From the NCBI GenBank assembly GCA_021818445.1, contig JAKAEB010000030.1, positions 1 to 48,123 on the forward strand: a stretch of 48,123 bases of DNA, in the 5' to 3' direction. Of this stretch, positions 1 to 9,103 are shown piece after piece. The DNA is from Planctomycetota bacterium. GTDB taxonomy: Bacteria; Planctomycetota; Phycisphaerae; WQYP01. The position numbers and the translations under genes are program-made. Under the pieces are notes generated by a model. That model ran no database searches and was not told where the DNA came from. It saw only the letters and a list, made by a program, of their open reading frames with translations. Position 1 is the stretch's first letter. Each line of letters opens with the position of its first letter.

Positions 1-849
1 CCGCAGAATCTGCCCGCCGGTAGTTATTATTTATTACAGGATACGCTGTACCGGGCGGTGGCGCTAACCAATTCCAGCGGCAACATCGTAGAGGCGTACG
101 ATACCGATGCCTACGGCAACACGCTGATCTTCACCAGTCCGGGGCCGGATAATACATGGTTTACCGATGATGATTCGCAATCAAGCTATGGTGCCAACGA
201 CATCATCTACTGCGGCTACCGGTACGATGCCGAAACGCAGAATTATTATGTGCGGAACCGGTATTATTTGCCGACGCTTGGCCGCTGGCTTACCCGCGAC
301 CCGATCGGTTACCAAGGCGGAATCAATCTTTACGAGTACGTCCAAAGCAGCCCGGTGGGGAATATGGATGGGGAGGGGATGTTGGGGGCACCATCCGTTG
401 GGCCTTGGAAATGGAAGAAACTCCCGAATGGTACCTGGAAGGGCAGCCGCGCGGTGGTGCAGTTTCTTGGGACAGTCGTTACCAACGGGACCAACCCGAC
501 CGACTACCACCTCCTTACCTACATCAAGGACATAATGAAGCTCACACCCGTAGGGCAGGCCATCCTCGACGCGGTCAACCACGTATTAGACCTGACGGAT
601 TTTTCCGAGGTGCGTTGGCGCTACGGCATTGAGGCGGCTTGGACGGAGCACGAGGAAGTTTGCAAGAAGGGGGGTAAATGGCATGCGTCAAAGAGGTGGG
701 TTACCGGGCGGCATGGGATATCGCTCCCATTTTACGGGCCGAACGGAGGGGTGGTGTTGCCGGGAGACCGCGAAACGAGTGACAAGGTAATATCCAGTGC
801 CTTCGATGTCGCGAAGGAGATATCCAAATTTATTTCGGGTGGAGGATAA
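1..849 (+). CDS. Rhs-repeat protein, C-terminal end (5' end outside window)
   Basis: The frame is open from base 1, so this is the 3' part of a much longer gene; the GTG at 58 is only an internal codon. The translated start continues an Rhs/YD-type pattern, and about 70-115 residues in comes the Rhs-associated core: GYRYDAETQNYYVRNRYY, then LGRWLTRDPIGYQGG and NLYEY. After the core, from about base 345, about 165 residues form a unique tip. In Rhs proteins this part is the variable effector domain released from the YD-repeat shell. I do not recognise the tip fold. It contains a hydrophobic-amphipathic stretch (TPVGQAILDAVNHVLDL) and a Lys/His-rich region. The next gene starts 2 bases after the stop, as expected for a tip-linked partner. 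Rhs identity is certain; toxin activity is inference. Confidence 0.85.
   Translation, partial: PQNLPAGSYYLLQDTLYRAVALTNSSGNIVEAYDTDAYGNTLIFTSPGPDNTWFTDDDSQSSYGANDIIYCGYRYDAETQNYYVRNRYYLPTLGRWLTRDPIGYQGGINLYEYVQSSPVGNMDGEGMLGAPSVGPWKWKKLPNGTWKGSRAVVQFLGTVVTNGTNPTDYHLLTYIKDIMKLTPVGQAILDAVNHVLDLTDFSEVRWRYGIEAAWTEHEEVCKKGGKWHASKRWVTGRHGISLPFYGPNGGVVLPGDRETSDKVISSAFDVAKEISKFISGGG
214..338 (+). repeat. Rhs core repeat, left copy
   Basis: These 125 bases encode the conserved Rhs core. They match the minus strand at 46987-47111 with only three differences. The two copies are in inverted orientation about 46.7 kb apart. Confidence 0.9.
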
Positions 850-851
850 CG

Positions 852-2057
852 ATGCGCGCCACCCAATTTGGCTGGCGACGGAAGTGCGTCTCGATGGTGC
901 GGTCGCGCTTCGCGGCTGCGGGGGCCGTTGCCGCCGCCCTCTACGTACAGGCGATTTGTGGCGGTTGGGTGCCTGCGTCAGCGGCCTCGCGCCCGCTCGC
1001 GCGGATACGTCTGGAACGGGATATACGTGTGCGGGCGTTGCGCATCTTACGGCCTGTTGCGTCGAACCGCCTCTTCGCCATTCACGACGGTGCCGTCGGC
1101 GTACTTTCCCCGCTGACTTTAGGGATGACCGACACCTGCGGCACAACTTGGACCAAGATTCTTGGACGCCACCGTCGGCGAGCGTCCGCGCGGGCAACAG
1201 CGTTCGCCGCAGAGCCGTCGTTTTCGCCAGATGGATCACGATTTGTGGCATTGGCGTTCAGCGGGACCGGTGGTTCGCGGCCAATGGGCGCGGGCCTGAA
1301 GGCGCGGTGGCAGATCTGGTCGTTTGGAAAGAAGAAGCCCCTCTCAACCCTGCACACCGGCACCCTTGGGCCGCTGCCGATCCCGCCGCGCGGTCCACAG
1401 AGGCTGCTCTACGTCGACGGCGGCCGCAAGCTGGTGGGATTTGGCGGTGGAGCCATTTATTTCTTTAGTGCGAAGACCTCGCAACTGCTGTTTTCGCCAG
1501 CACCGCTTATTTCCTACCACATTGTTCGGCTTCAGTCGGAACCCAAGGGCCCGCTTTTGGCCGCTTACTGCACCATGCCAAGGCGCATTGAGGTATGGAA
1601 CAGCCGAAGCGGAAAACGGGTCGTGGTGATCGCACCGCCAGCCGGTACCAGATGGGGTCCGGCGACGTGCTACGCCATAGGAGGCGGCAGAGTCGCTGTT
1701 GCATGGGGGAGGCACCTGGCGCTGTACAGCGCGGTCGACGGCCGCTGCCTCGCGGAGGCCGGATTTCCCAGCCAGTGCTACGCCCCAGCATTTACAATTT
1801 CCGGCTCGGCGTTGGCCGTCTGCACCGCCGACGCTCCAATGGTGAGGAATGGCACGGCGGGCGAGAGAAACCGGGCAACGCTTCGTGTCTGGATATTTCG
1901 GGTGGAACGGAAGTTGGTTGCTGCAGGCAGATCGGTACCCTTTCGGTGCGGAACATCGGGCTATCGGCAGCTAACTTGGTGGGGAAAACACACGCTGATC
2001 TTTTGCTCGAGCCGGCGGGCCCTGAGGTGGCAGGTTTCATGGAAATTAAGACGTTAA
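852..2057 (+). CDS. Secreted beta-propeller-like hypothetical protein downstream of Rhs tip
   Basis: The ATG at 852 has a GGAGG ribosome-binding site at 841-845 lying inside the end of the Rhs gene, so translation is probably coupled. The N-terminus holds two Arg-rich stretches and a hydrophobic segment ending in Ala-Ser-Ala-Ala (about residues 18-45), which looks like a Sec signal. The body repeats a pattern of about 40-50 residues seen in WD40/YVTN-like propellers: FSPDGSRFVALAF, KARWQIWSF, KLVGFGGGAIYFF, RIEVWNSRSGKRV, RVAVAWGRHLALYS. No catalytic motif is visible. Its position makes it a candidate cognate partner (immunity or accessory protein) of the Rhs tip, but that rests on context only. 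A possibly related propeller-like fragment lies at 47399-47986 next to the other Rhs tip. Confidence 0.6.
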   Translation: MRATQFGWRRKCVSMVRSRFAAAGAVAAALYVQAICGGWVPASAASRPLARIRLERDIRVRALRILRPVASNRLFAIHDGAVGVLSPLTLGMTDTCGTTWTKILGRHRRRASARATAFAAEPSFSPDGSRFVALAFSGTGGSRPMGAGLKARWQIWSFGKKKPLSTLHTGTLGPLPIPPRGPQRLLYVDGGRKLVGFGGGAIYFFSAKTSQLLFSPAPLISYHIVRLQSEPKGPLLAAYCTMPRRIEVWNSRSGKRVVVIAPPAGTRWGPATCYAIGGGRVAVAWGRHLALYSAVDGRCLAEAGFPSQCYAPAFTISGSALAVCTADAPMVRNGTAGERNRATLRVWIFRVERKLVAAGRSVPFRCGTSGYRQLTWWGKHTLIFCSSRRALRWQVSWKLRR

Positions 2058-2440
2058 TTCTTTTCAGAAATTTGTCGAGGACGCGTCGCGGCGGTATTTC
2101 CACCGCAGACCCGGGTCTCCCGCCCTCCCCCTTGCCACGCCACTTTTGGGCAGAAATTGGCGGGCGAGAGTGCCCCGGCCAAGTTGCCGCCCGCTTCCGC
2201 GTCGCGGTATTGCGTGCGTAACGCCGAATTATTGAGGTCGGTACCACGGTTGGATTTAATAAACAAATAATCGGGTGGCGTTCTGGCCTCGGCGCACGAT
2301 GTGTTGAAAAACGGGGCGGCCGGACGGGGCCATGCATCATCACGTGCACCATGCACGCGGCTAAATGGGGTGGCGGATGTGACATTCTTGTCACAGGGGC
2401 CGCAATTTGGAATTGAGATTAGCGCCCATCGCCCGGCGAT

Positions 2441-2672
2441 GGCGCTAAACATTGAGTACGCGGGTGAACGCAATTCGCGGTCATAAAACGGTGTGCGAAG
2501 GGATGCAACGCAGCGGGACGGTATCCATGCGGGCGAGACGTCCGCGCCACGACGGCGCTAAATATGGAACATGCGGTCGCAGAATCGCCGGCGGATGCGT
2601 TGGCGAAAAAAATGGGGCACGCGGGTGAATGCAATACGCGGCCCCAAAACGGCATGCGAATGAATTCGACGC
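2441..2672 (+). repeat. Degenerate direct repeat pair
   Basis: The segments starting at 2458 and 2619 align over about 54 bases with roughly three-quarters identity; shared words include acgcgggtgaa/t, gcaat, cgcgg and aaaacgg..tgcgaa. Each copy is preceded by a ggcgctaaa word (2441 and 2553). It reads like a decayed duplicated element; no coding capacity is apparent. Confidence 0.5.
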
Positions 2673-2870
2673 ATGGGGACAATACCCATTGTGGACGTGC
2701 AGCCCGCTACTGGTGCCACGGAGTGCGGCCCCGCCGGGCTTGTTGTCGTATTGCAATATTGTTTTTGTAACTTCCTCCGTGGCGCTGAGGCGCCGTGCGA
2801 GATATTAGAACCGCTCTGTGTGGCATGAGTCCACGTTCCGATGATTGGCTCATGCCTGCAAGTTGAGCAA

Positions 2871-2888
2871 CTCCGGGCAAGCCCGGAG
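2871..2888 (+). terminator. GC-rich hairpin, possible terminator
   Basis: CTCCGGGC and GCCCGGAG form a perfect 8-bp inverted repeat separated by AA, followed by ctttataaaat. A weaker inverted repeat, ggcatgag/ctcatgcc, lies just upstream at 2822-2856. It could end transcription from the Rhs side, but it is 800 bases past the last gene and may simply be a dispersed palindromic element like the one at 44527-44547. Confidence 0.35.
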
Positions 2889-3164
2889 CTTTATAAAATC
2901 GCCCCGGGTGATCCGGGCCTGTCCAATATTCCACGCGGGGGTGGAATCGCCGAAAAGAGGGAAATTTGCGGCGTTTCCCGGGACCTTCCCGAAAGGCCCA
3001 TGCGGTGAGGCCAACCGCGTGCTCAGGGATACCCGGAGAAATGGCCATGGTCACCCCCTGCCACGTAAAAAATGCAATTGTACATCCGTGTGCCTGCGGG
3101 TAGATTGAATGCACGGTCGGCTCCATTGCCACGAACCATCTGACAGGCCATTTCGGAGTGCGAA

Positions 3165-4658
3165 TTGCTACTGGAAACGATTTTAGCGCAGGGGCGGCGG
3201 CGAGGATCACAAACTGCCATTGTGGACGACCGTGGCGAGGTGAGTTTTTCGCAATTACGGGCGGCGGGCAGCATTATGCTGGGGCATCTGAACCGTTGCC
3301 GACGGAAGACCGAGCGTTTTGGCATATTGATTCCCCAGTCGGCCGGATGTGCGATAGCGTTTCTGGCGGCGCGGCTGTCCAATCGCGTTCCGGTCATGTT
3401 GAATTTTTTGCTTAAACCCGCCGAACTCGTTGAAATCTGCCGCGACGCCCAGTTGGAATTCGTTCTCAGCATCCGCTATTTCAAAGAGCATAATGCAGCC
3501 CTCCGAGACGCCGGTCTTGAAGTTATGCTGATGGATGAATTGTCGTTCCGGCGGATACCGTGGCCAAGGCAAGCTCCGAAGCGAAGTAAAGATGATACCG
3601 CCGTGATTTTGTACACCAGCGGCACCAGTGCGGCGCCAAAAGGTGTGATGCTGACGAATCAAAATCTGGATTCAAACGCGCAAGCGTCCATTGAGCATGC
3701 GAAGTTCAATGGGCAAATGACTTTTCTCGGCGTGCTGCCGATGTTTCATGCTCTGGGCCTGATGGCCACCTGTCTGATTCCGCTGAGCCTCGGCTGCAAA
3801 GTGGTTTATATCACGCGGTTTAATCCGGCGGCGGTGATCGATGCGGTTCGAAAACACCATGTGCAGGTGCTGGTGGCGGTACCCACGATGTACGCGATTT
3901 TAGCCCATTCTAAAGCCGCAACGCGTGAGGCCCTCGCCAGCGTTCAGTACGCAATCAGTGGAGGCGAGCCACTGCCGGTTTCCCTGATTGACGAATATCA
4001 ACAGCGGTTTGGCATACCCCTGCTTGAGGGATTCGGGCTTACTGAAACGTCGCCCATGGTTTCGTTTAATGTGCCATGGGCGCGGCGTCCCGGTTCGGTC
4101 GGCAAGGCCATTGCGGGTGTGGAGATTCGTCTGACGGATGATTCTGGTGTCGATTCTGCACCCGGTGAACCGGGAGAACTTTGGATTCGAGGCCCCAATG
4201 TAATGAAGGGCTACTACAACCGCCCGAGAGACACAGCCGAGGTGCTTACGGCTGACGGCTGGTTTAAGACGGGTGACATTGCGCGCCGTGATGCAGACGA
4301 TTTTTTATATATCACCGGGCGAAAAAAAGACCTGATCATCATGGGCGGAGAAAAAATTGTGCCAGCGCAGATAGAGGAGGTGCTGCGGCAATTTCCCGGG
4401 GTGGTGCTGGCGGCTGTCATCGGTGTGAAAGATGCACAGCGTGGGGAGGTGCCAGTGGCGTTTATCCAATGGAACGCCGATCTTGCAAGTAAACCAAGCC
4501 CGCATGAATTGCGGGCGTTTGTATGCCGATCTCTGGCGGCGTACAAAGCCCCACGTGAATTTTTCTACGTTGACAGCATGCCGCTGACGCCCACAGGCAA
4601 AATATCTAAAAGACACCTTACACCACCGGCGGCGGCACCCTCCACAGTGGATGCTTGA
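3165..4658 (+). CDS. AMP-forming acyl-CoA/acyl-ACP synthetase (AMP-binding enzyme)
   Basis: An acyl-activating enzyme of the ANL superfamily: it adenylates a carboxylic acid with ATP and transfers the acyl group to CoA or a carrier-protein thiol. The core motifs are present in order: YTSGTSAAPKG (residues 150-160, ATP-binding loop), GFGLTETSP (A5), DGWFKTGDIARRD (A7, with the ribose-binding Asp), GRKKDLIIMGGEKI (A8 hinge) and PLTPTGKISKR (A10, catalytic Lys). At 497 residues it has the family's usual length with a short N-terminus. The start is TTG at 3165, with GGAG at 3155-3158 six bases upstream. It resembles medium/long-chain fatty acyl ligases, but the substrate cannot be read from sequence. 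It stands alone, convergent with the site-2 protease gene. Confidence 0.9.
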   Translation: MLLETILAQGRRRGSQTAIVDDRGEVSFSQLRAAGSIMLGHLNRCRRKTERFGILIPQSAGCAIAFLAARLSNRVPVMLNFLLKPAELVEICRDAQLEFVLSIRYFKEHNAALRDAGLEVMLMDELSFRRIPWPRQAPKRSKDDTAVILYTSGTSAAPKGVMLTNQNLDSNAQASIEHAKFNGQMTFLGVLPMFHALGLMATCLIPLSLGCKVVYITRFNPAAVIDAVRKHHVQVLVAVPTMYAILAHSKAATREALASVQYAISGGEPLPVSLIDEYQQRFGIPLLEGFGLTETSPMVSFNVPWARRPGSVGKAIAGVEIRLTDDSGVDSAPGEPGELWIRGPNVMKGYYNRPRDTAEVLTADGWFKTGDIARRDADDFLYITGRKKDLIIMGGEKIVPAQIEEVLRQFPGVVLAAVIGVKDAQRGEVPVAFIQWNADLASKPSPHELRAFVCRSLAAYKAPREFFYVDSMPLTPTGKISKRHLTPPAAAPSTVDA

Positions 4659-4713
4659 AACTCGCCACTGTAAATAAATATTACCCGTGCCGTGTTAATA
4701 CCGATTGCGGCTA

Positions 4714-5649
4714 TCACTGATCTTTGGCCGCACCGGCATCTACAGTGGCCACCGTGAGCCAGTCGGCAATGGGGCTTGTGGTGTGGCAGTTGCCGCAGGT
4801 GATCGGGACGTGCGTATAACGCTGGCCGCAGCCGGGGCACACGGCACTGGCGGCAAAGATATCAAACTGCGTATTGCATTCCGGGCATTTAATATTCAAT
4901 CCGGTTGGGGGACTGTTGTGACATTTGGGACAGTGGCAATTGGCAACGACACCCGATGGTGCGGGCCGCTGGCCGGCGGCCATATAAGCCCGCCGCGCGG
5001 AGAAGAAGAGGAAGCCGATGATCAAGATGGAGTATATATTGCTGCCGACCCCGCCCCCGCGCGACAACAGAAATACCACCAGAGCAACCGAACCGAGCAT
5101 GCCGATGCCGGCCGCGATACGAATTGCCCGCATTTCCTTCATAAAAAGCCACAGGATACTGGAGAGTATCTGCCCGCCATCAAGGGGATAGATGGGCAAA
5201 ATATTAAACACCAGCAGCACGATGTTCATAATTTCCAGGGCGGATAGAAATTTGATTAAATTGGGGTTCAAGCTGGCGCTATGGGCAAGCGCCAGATGGG
5301 TTAAACCCCAAAACACCGGCAGCAGAATGACATTCACCAGCGGACCGGCGGCAATGGCCCAAAGCGTAGCCAGCGGTCGCCGTGGCGCATTGACAAAGGC
5401 AATACCGCCAAAAGGCCACAATATGATGGTATCGGCCTTGCCACCCACACTGCGGGTAGCCAGTGCATGGCCAAATTCATGGGTAAGCACAATGGCAAAC
5501 AGCCCGATGGCTTCAGCATAGTTCCACCAGGCACGGGAGTAACGTTCAATGGGTGACTGCGCAAAAAATAGAACGGCCAAAAACCATGTGTAGTGCAGAT
5601 AAACCGTGATACCGGCTATCCGAAAGAGTCTAAATGCGCCGCGAAACAT
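4714..5649 (-). CDS. M50 family membrane metalloprotease (site-2 protease) with zinc-ribbon tail
   Basis: An intramembrane zinc metalloprotease. HEFGH (residues 57-61) supplies the two His ligands and the catalytic Glu, and NILPIYPLDGGQI supplies the Asp ligand (about residue 157). Hydrophobic segments surround both motifs. The last 75 residues carry four CxxC pairs (CPKC, CPEC, CPGC, CGNC), a cytosolic zinc-ribbon tail instead of the PDZ domain of RseP-type proteases. I chose the ATG at 5649 because AGGA lies 8 bases upstream; the open frame extends to 5697 with non-conserved residues. It is the last gene of a probable run with serine acetyltransferase, hisA and hisH. The substrate is unknown. 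Confidence 0.88.
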   Translation of the reverse strand: MFRGAFRLFRIAGITVYLHYTWFLAVLFFAQSPIERYSRAWWNYAEAIGLFAIVLTHEFGHALATRSVGGKADTIILWPFGGIAFVNAPRRPLATLWAIAAGPLVNVILLPVFWGLTHLALAHSASLNPNLIKFLSALEIMNIVLLVFNILPIYPLDGGQILSSILWLFMKEMRAIRIAAGIGMLGSVALVVFLLSRGGGVGSNIYSILIIGFLFFSARRAYMAAGQRPAPSGVVANCHCPKCHNSPPTGLNIKCPECNTQFDIFAASAVCPGCGQRYTHVPITCGNCHTTSPIADWLTVATVDAGAAKDQ

Positions 5650-5809
5650 TGGCAAATCCTTAATTACGCCGTCCACATCGCCAGTCAGCTGGCACACCGC
5701 GTAAGTATCCCCGTATCAGACCACGCCCATCACTATAGGGCAGGATGCCGCAATTGGCGCGATTTACCCGGCGGGTTGATCGATGCGAAAAGGCCGATCC
5801 GGGTCCCCG

Positions 5810-6754
5810 TTATATCTGGAAGTCGGGCGGGAGTTCCTGCACAAATTCGCGCGGCGGCCGATTGCGGTACTGCAATTCCGGGTGTTTTACGCTGACGCGG
5901 GTATTGGATGGCACCGACTGGGTGACAAAGACATTGCCATTGATGGTGGCACCTCGACCGACAACGGTTTCGCCACCAAGAATACTGGCATTGGGGTACA
6001 CCATGACATCATCTTCGATGGTTGGGTGGCGTTTGGACCCCCGCAGCGATTGACCGCCGCGGGTGGAAAGCGCTCCGAGTGTCACGCCCTGGTAAATTTT
6101 GACATTCCGGCCGATGATGGTGGTTTCACCGATTACCACGCCGGTACCGTGATCAATAAAAAAATACTCCCCTATGCTGGCACCGGGATGGATGTCGATG
6201 CCCGTCACACCGTGGGCATACTCCGTCATGGCGCGGGGAATCAGTGGCACGCCGAGGCGATGGAGTTCATGCGCAATGCGGTACACGGTAATGGCAAAAT
6301 ATCCCGGGTAGCTGAAGACGATTTCATCAATGCTGGCAGCGGCCGGGTCGCCATCAAATGCGGCTTGAGCATCGGTGCTCAGCACACGGCGGATTTCCGG
6401 CAGCGAACCGAGAAATTCATCCACCGTAGCCAAGGCGGTCTGGTCACAATCGGGACAGTCTCCCTTGCCGCCGCGTTGATGCTGATGGCGGATGGCCCGG
6501 CGCACCTGATCGAAAAGCAGATCGCGCAGGCGCGTCAGCAGGGAATTCACATGGAAGGATAAATCGGCACTGGTGAGATTCTGGCGGCCAAAAAAACCGG
6601 GAAACAACAGCTCGCGCAGCAGCGAGCATATTTCGATAATCGTGTCGCGATTCGGCAGGAAATTGGACCCGACATAGGCAGTCGATGCATGCACCTCGTA
6701 ACTGTTTATCAAGGCTTCGGTCAGCTTGCTGATATCGCCAGGGACTTGCCGCAT
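5810..6754 (-). CDS. cysE: Serine O-acetyltransferase
   Basis: Transfers acetyl from acetyl-CoA to L-serine, the first step of cysteine synthesis. The C-terminal half is a left-handed beta-helix made of hexapeptide repeats ([45 protein letters not shown]), with the active-site His in FIDHGTG and the usual [12 protein letters not shown] segment. The N-terminal 170 residues form the helical oligomerisation domain; a CPDC pair lies in a His/Gly-rich linker. The ATG at 6754 gives about 314 residues. A GTG in the same frame at 6808 would add 18 residues that look unconserved, and the ribosome-binding site (GGAG) is distant for either. The gene lies 84 bases after hisA on the same strand. Confidence 0.88.
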   Translation of the reverse strand: MRQVPGDISKLTEALINSYEVHASTAYVGSNFLPNRDTIIEICSLLRELLFPGFFGRQNLTSADLSFHVNSLLTRLRDLLFDQVRRAIRHQHQRGGKGDCPDCDQTALATVDEFLGSLPEIRRVLSTDAQAAFDGDPAAASIDEIVFSYPGYFAITVYRIAHELHRLGVPLIPRAMTEYAHGVTGIDIHPGASIGEYFFIDHGTGVVIGETTIIGRNVKIYQGVTLGALSTRGGQSLRGSKRHPTIEDDVMVYPNASILGGETVVGRGATINGNVFVTQSVPSNTRVSVKHPELQYRNRPPREFVQELPPDFQI

Positions 6755-6838
6755 TATTCTGCCATCTCCATTGATGCCACCTGCGCCGCTTACCGTGCGG
6801 CAGGCCACCTGATTATAGTTGAATTGGATGTTGACGGC

Positions 6839-7600
6839 TTAATTTGCCGAGGGCGATGCCGAGGCCAGCAGTTTAACGGCTTCGGCCACGTCCAATGTGG
6901 CCTCGTAGATCGCCCGGCCCACGATAATGCCGGCGATGGGCAGATGCATCAATTGTTCAATGTCGGAGATATTGGCAACGCCCCCACTATGGATGATGGG
7001 TATGTTCGGAGTGAGCGCTGCCAAATCGGCCGTGGCTTGCACATTGGGTCCGGCCAATGTGCCATCGCGGGTGATATCGGTGAAGTTGATGGCGGCCAGC
7101 GGCCAAGCTGCCACGATGGTGGCAATTTCAGCAAGCGTGACGGACTTTGCCTGGCTGCTGGTCCATCCATGGGTGGCGACCACGCCATCGCGTGCATCGA
7201 GCCCCAACGAGATGCGGCCTCGAAAGCGGGGGTCATGGACTGTTTTTTCAAACCATTCAATATCTTGTATGGCGCGCGTGCCGAGGATAACGCGAGCGGC
7301 ACCAACGGCAAGCAGATATTCCATCACTTCCTCGGTGCGAATTCCCCCCCCTACCTGTACCTGCATGCCACTGCGTTCGATAAGCTTTTCAATAATCGTT
7401 AAATTAACGGGCCTTCCATCCTTGGCACCGTCCAGGTCGACGACATGCAGCCATTGGCAGCCCGCATCTCGGAAGCGCCGCGCAATATCGAGCGGGTCAA
7501 CATCGTAGACGGTTTGCTGCAGGTAGTCGCCGCGAAGCAGGCGCACCACGCGACCACCGCGCAAGTCAATAGCTGGGTAAAGCTCAATGGGCACAGTCAT
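6839..7600 (-). CDS. hisA: ProFAR isomerase (HisA)
   Basis: 1-(5-phosphoribosyl)-5-[(5-phosphoribosylamino)methylideneamino]imidazole-4-carboxamide isomerase, fourth step of histidine synthesis. The (beta/alpha)8 barrel shows both half-barrel phosphate sites: QVGGGIR at about 82-88 and HSGGVAN in the second half. The catalytic Asp pair is AIDLRGG (D12) and GLDARDG (D135), and FTDITRDGT follows. At 253 residues it is full length. The start ATG at 7600 has only a weak GAG upstream. It lies 29 bases after hisH; HisA's product passes through HisF to the HisFH complex. hisF itself is not in the window. Confidence 0.95.
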   Translation of the reverse strand: MTVPIELYPAIDLRGGRVVRLLRGDYLQQTVYDVDPLDIARRFRDAGCQWLHVVDLDGAKDGRPVNLTIIEKLIERSGMQVQVGGGIRTEEVMEYLLAVGAARVILGTRAIQDIEWFEKTVHDPRFRGRISLGLDARDGVVATHGWTSSQAKSVTLAEIATIVAAWPLAAINFTDITRDGTLAGPNVQATADLAALTPNIPIIHSGGVANISDIEQLMHLPIAGIIVGRAIYEATLDVAEAVKLLASASPSAN

Positions 7601-7629
7601 TTATCTCGATTTACAAAAACCACATTCAA

Positions 7630-8250
7630 TCAAAAGCGAACAAAATTTTCCAGCACGGTGCGGCCGGCCGCCTGGCTTTTCTCAGGGTGAAACTGCGTGG
7701 CCATGACATTATCCTTCACCACAGCCGCGGTCAATTTTACGCCATAGTCTGCCACCGCAGCCACCACGCTGCCATCGGCCGGCTCCACATGGTAACTATG
7801 GACAAAATACATATAGGCCCCCTCGGGCAGGCGGTCCAGCAATGGTGCACGATGGGCAGGATCAAACTCGAGCGCATTCCAACCCATGTGGGGTACCTTG
7901 AGATTCAGTGGCGGCTGGTCAACGGTTAAGCGGACACAGCGCCCGGGAATGATGGATAACCCGGTGTGCTGACCATCCTCGAAACTTACATCCACCAGCA
8001 ACTGCATCCCAAGGCAGATACCGAGAAAGGCCCTTCCCGAACCTACAAAATCTTTGATGGCGGCGTCCATTGCCGATTGGCGGAGGGCCGCTATCGCATC
8101 GCCAAAGGCTCCTACGCCCGGCAATATAATTTTGTCCGAGCGTTTCACGGCGTCGGGATCGCTGATAATCTGGACGGGCGTATCGAGAAGCGCCAGCGCC
8201 TTGCGAACGCTTTGCAGATTTCCCATGCCATAGTCAATGATGGAAATCAT
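7630..8250 (-). CDS. hisH: Imidazole glycerol phosphate synthase, glutaminase subunit
   Basis: The class-I glutamine amidotransferase subunit that feeds ammonia to HisF. The catalytic triad is visible: C79 in GICLGMQ, H188 and E190 in FHPEKS; the oxyanion strand is PGVGAFG. I chose the ATG at 8250 (206 residues, starting MISIIDYGMGN) because this is where the family begins and AAGAG lies just upstream. The frame is open to 8322, but those extra residues are not family-like. It is the first gene of a hisH-hisA-cysE-M50 run; the 125-base gap before it leaves room for a promoter after the OmpA gene. Confidence 0.95.
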   Translation of the reverse strand: MISIIDYGMGNLQSVRKALALLDTPVQIISDPDAVKRSDKIILPGVGAFGDAIAALRQSAMDAAIKDFVGSGRAFLGICLGMQLLVDVSFEDGQHTGLSIIPGRCVRLTVDQPPLNLKVPHMGWNALEFDPAHRAPLLDRLPEGAYMYFVHSYHVEPADGSVVAAVADYGVKLTAAVVKDNVMATQFHPEKSQAAGRTVLENFVRF

Positions 8251-8374
8251 CTCTTTTAGCCCGATGCCCCACGACCAAGGATCCGGCAGAAATGAGAATG
8301 ACAACGCACGCATGCCCGGCAATCACATGCATCCAAGATGTCGGCGGCTATGTTGGCAGATTTAGCGCCCCGCA

Positions 8375-9103
8375 TCACCGCAGCACAATCACTTCAACGC
8401 GGCGGTCGAGTGCCAAATCGGTGTGCGACACCATGTGATGATCGCCAAAACTCACCGCCCGCATGCGCCTCCGCGATACGCCGTGTCGCGCCAGGAAATT
8501 TTCGACTGATTTGGCCCGGGCCAGCCCGAGGTAATAATTATTCCTGTATGGATGGTGGATAGGGGTGTTATCGGTATACCCTGCAACCATGATGTGCCGA
8601 CCGGCATAGCGGCGACGCAGTTCATACGCAACGTGCAACAGCATATGCGTGGCACGCGGTGAAAGCCGGGCACTGCCGGGGGCGAACAACAGATCGCTGG
8701 AAAGCACAAAGCGATGCATGGCAACCTGGCGGCGCGGTGCGGGCCGCATCCGGCGCGTCTGCATGTGAGAATTCCCGGTTTGCATATGGCCTGATGGCAT
8801 TGACGGCAGAATAGTTGAATAACCGCTGGTGCCGGAAGGCTGCGTGGCGGCCGATGCCTGCTGGTTGGCGGCCGCCTGCGCAGAAGCGGCGGCGGCAATC
8901 TGCTGTTGCTGCTGGAGCTGCGCACGGGTTGAAGCCAGATTGGCTTTCGTTTCCGCCAATTGCTGCTGCAATTGTTTATTTTGCATAATGAGTTGGTTAC
9001 GCTCGGTCACCAGCTTGTTGCTGGTGCAACCGCCAATAAATACCGTGCCTAAAAGCATAACGCCAGCCGTCAGGCCCATCCGTGTCCACTTCTGTTGAAA
9101 CAT
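8375..9103 (-). CDS. OmpA/Pal-family outer-membrane lipoprotein
   Basis: A lipoprotein with a peptidoglycan-binding OmpA domain. The signal peptide ends at a lipobox, FIGGC (Cys26 from this start). A Gln/Ala-rich coiled coil of about 60 residues follows, then a low-complexity Met/His/Arg linker. The OmpA domain (about the last 115 residues) has FAPGSARLSP, the DAP-binding segment GYTDNTPI, YYLGLARAKSVENFL and LDRRVEVIV. I start at the ATG at 9103, which has GGAG 9 bases upstream; the ATG at 9118 has no site. It probably links the outer membrane to the wall, or serves as a stator-like anchor. Gene position gives no further hint. Confidence 0.88.
   Translation of the reverse strand: MFQQKWTRMGLTAGVMLLGTVFIGGCTSNKLVTERNQLIMQNKQLQQQLAETKANLASTRAQLQQQQQIAAAASAQAAANQQASAATQPSGTSGYSTILPSMPSGHMQTGNSHMQTRRMRPAPRRQVAMHRFVLSSDLLFAPGSARLSPRATHMLLHVAYELRRRYAGRHIMVAGYTDNTPIHHPYRNNYYLGLARAKSVENFLARHGVSRRRMRAVSFGDHHMVSHTDLALDRRVEVIVLR

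Larger units (their letters stand above)
2058..3164 (+). other. Gene-free stretch with degenerate repeats and hairpins
   Basis: About 1.1 kb with no convincing gene. Open frames here occur on both strands, lack ribosome-binding sites and resemble no family I know. It holds a degenerate direct repeat (2458-2512 and 2619-2672), two hairpins (2822-2856 and 2871-2888) and, around 2777-2808, one copy of a Ctccgtggc/ctgtgcgaga-type dispersed element related to those near 44.6-44.96 kb. The leader and promoter of the acyl-activating enzyme must lie at its right end. Confidence 0.6.

Noticed and set aside
1792..2394. 200-codon minus-strand frame over the end of the propeller gene and the gene-free region
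   Set aside because: It runs antisense to the better-supported gene at 852-2057, has no ribosome-binding site and no recognisable family; composition fits a GC-driven shadow frame.
2441..2672. CRISPR-like array
   Set aside because: Only two diverged copies with unequal spacing and no cas genes nearby.
2707..3210. 167-codon minus-strand frame in the gene-free stretch
   Set aside because: It spans both hairpins and a dispersed repeat, overlaps the start of the acyl-activating enzyme gene and shows no family motif.
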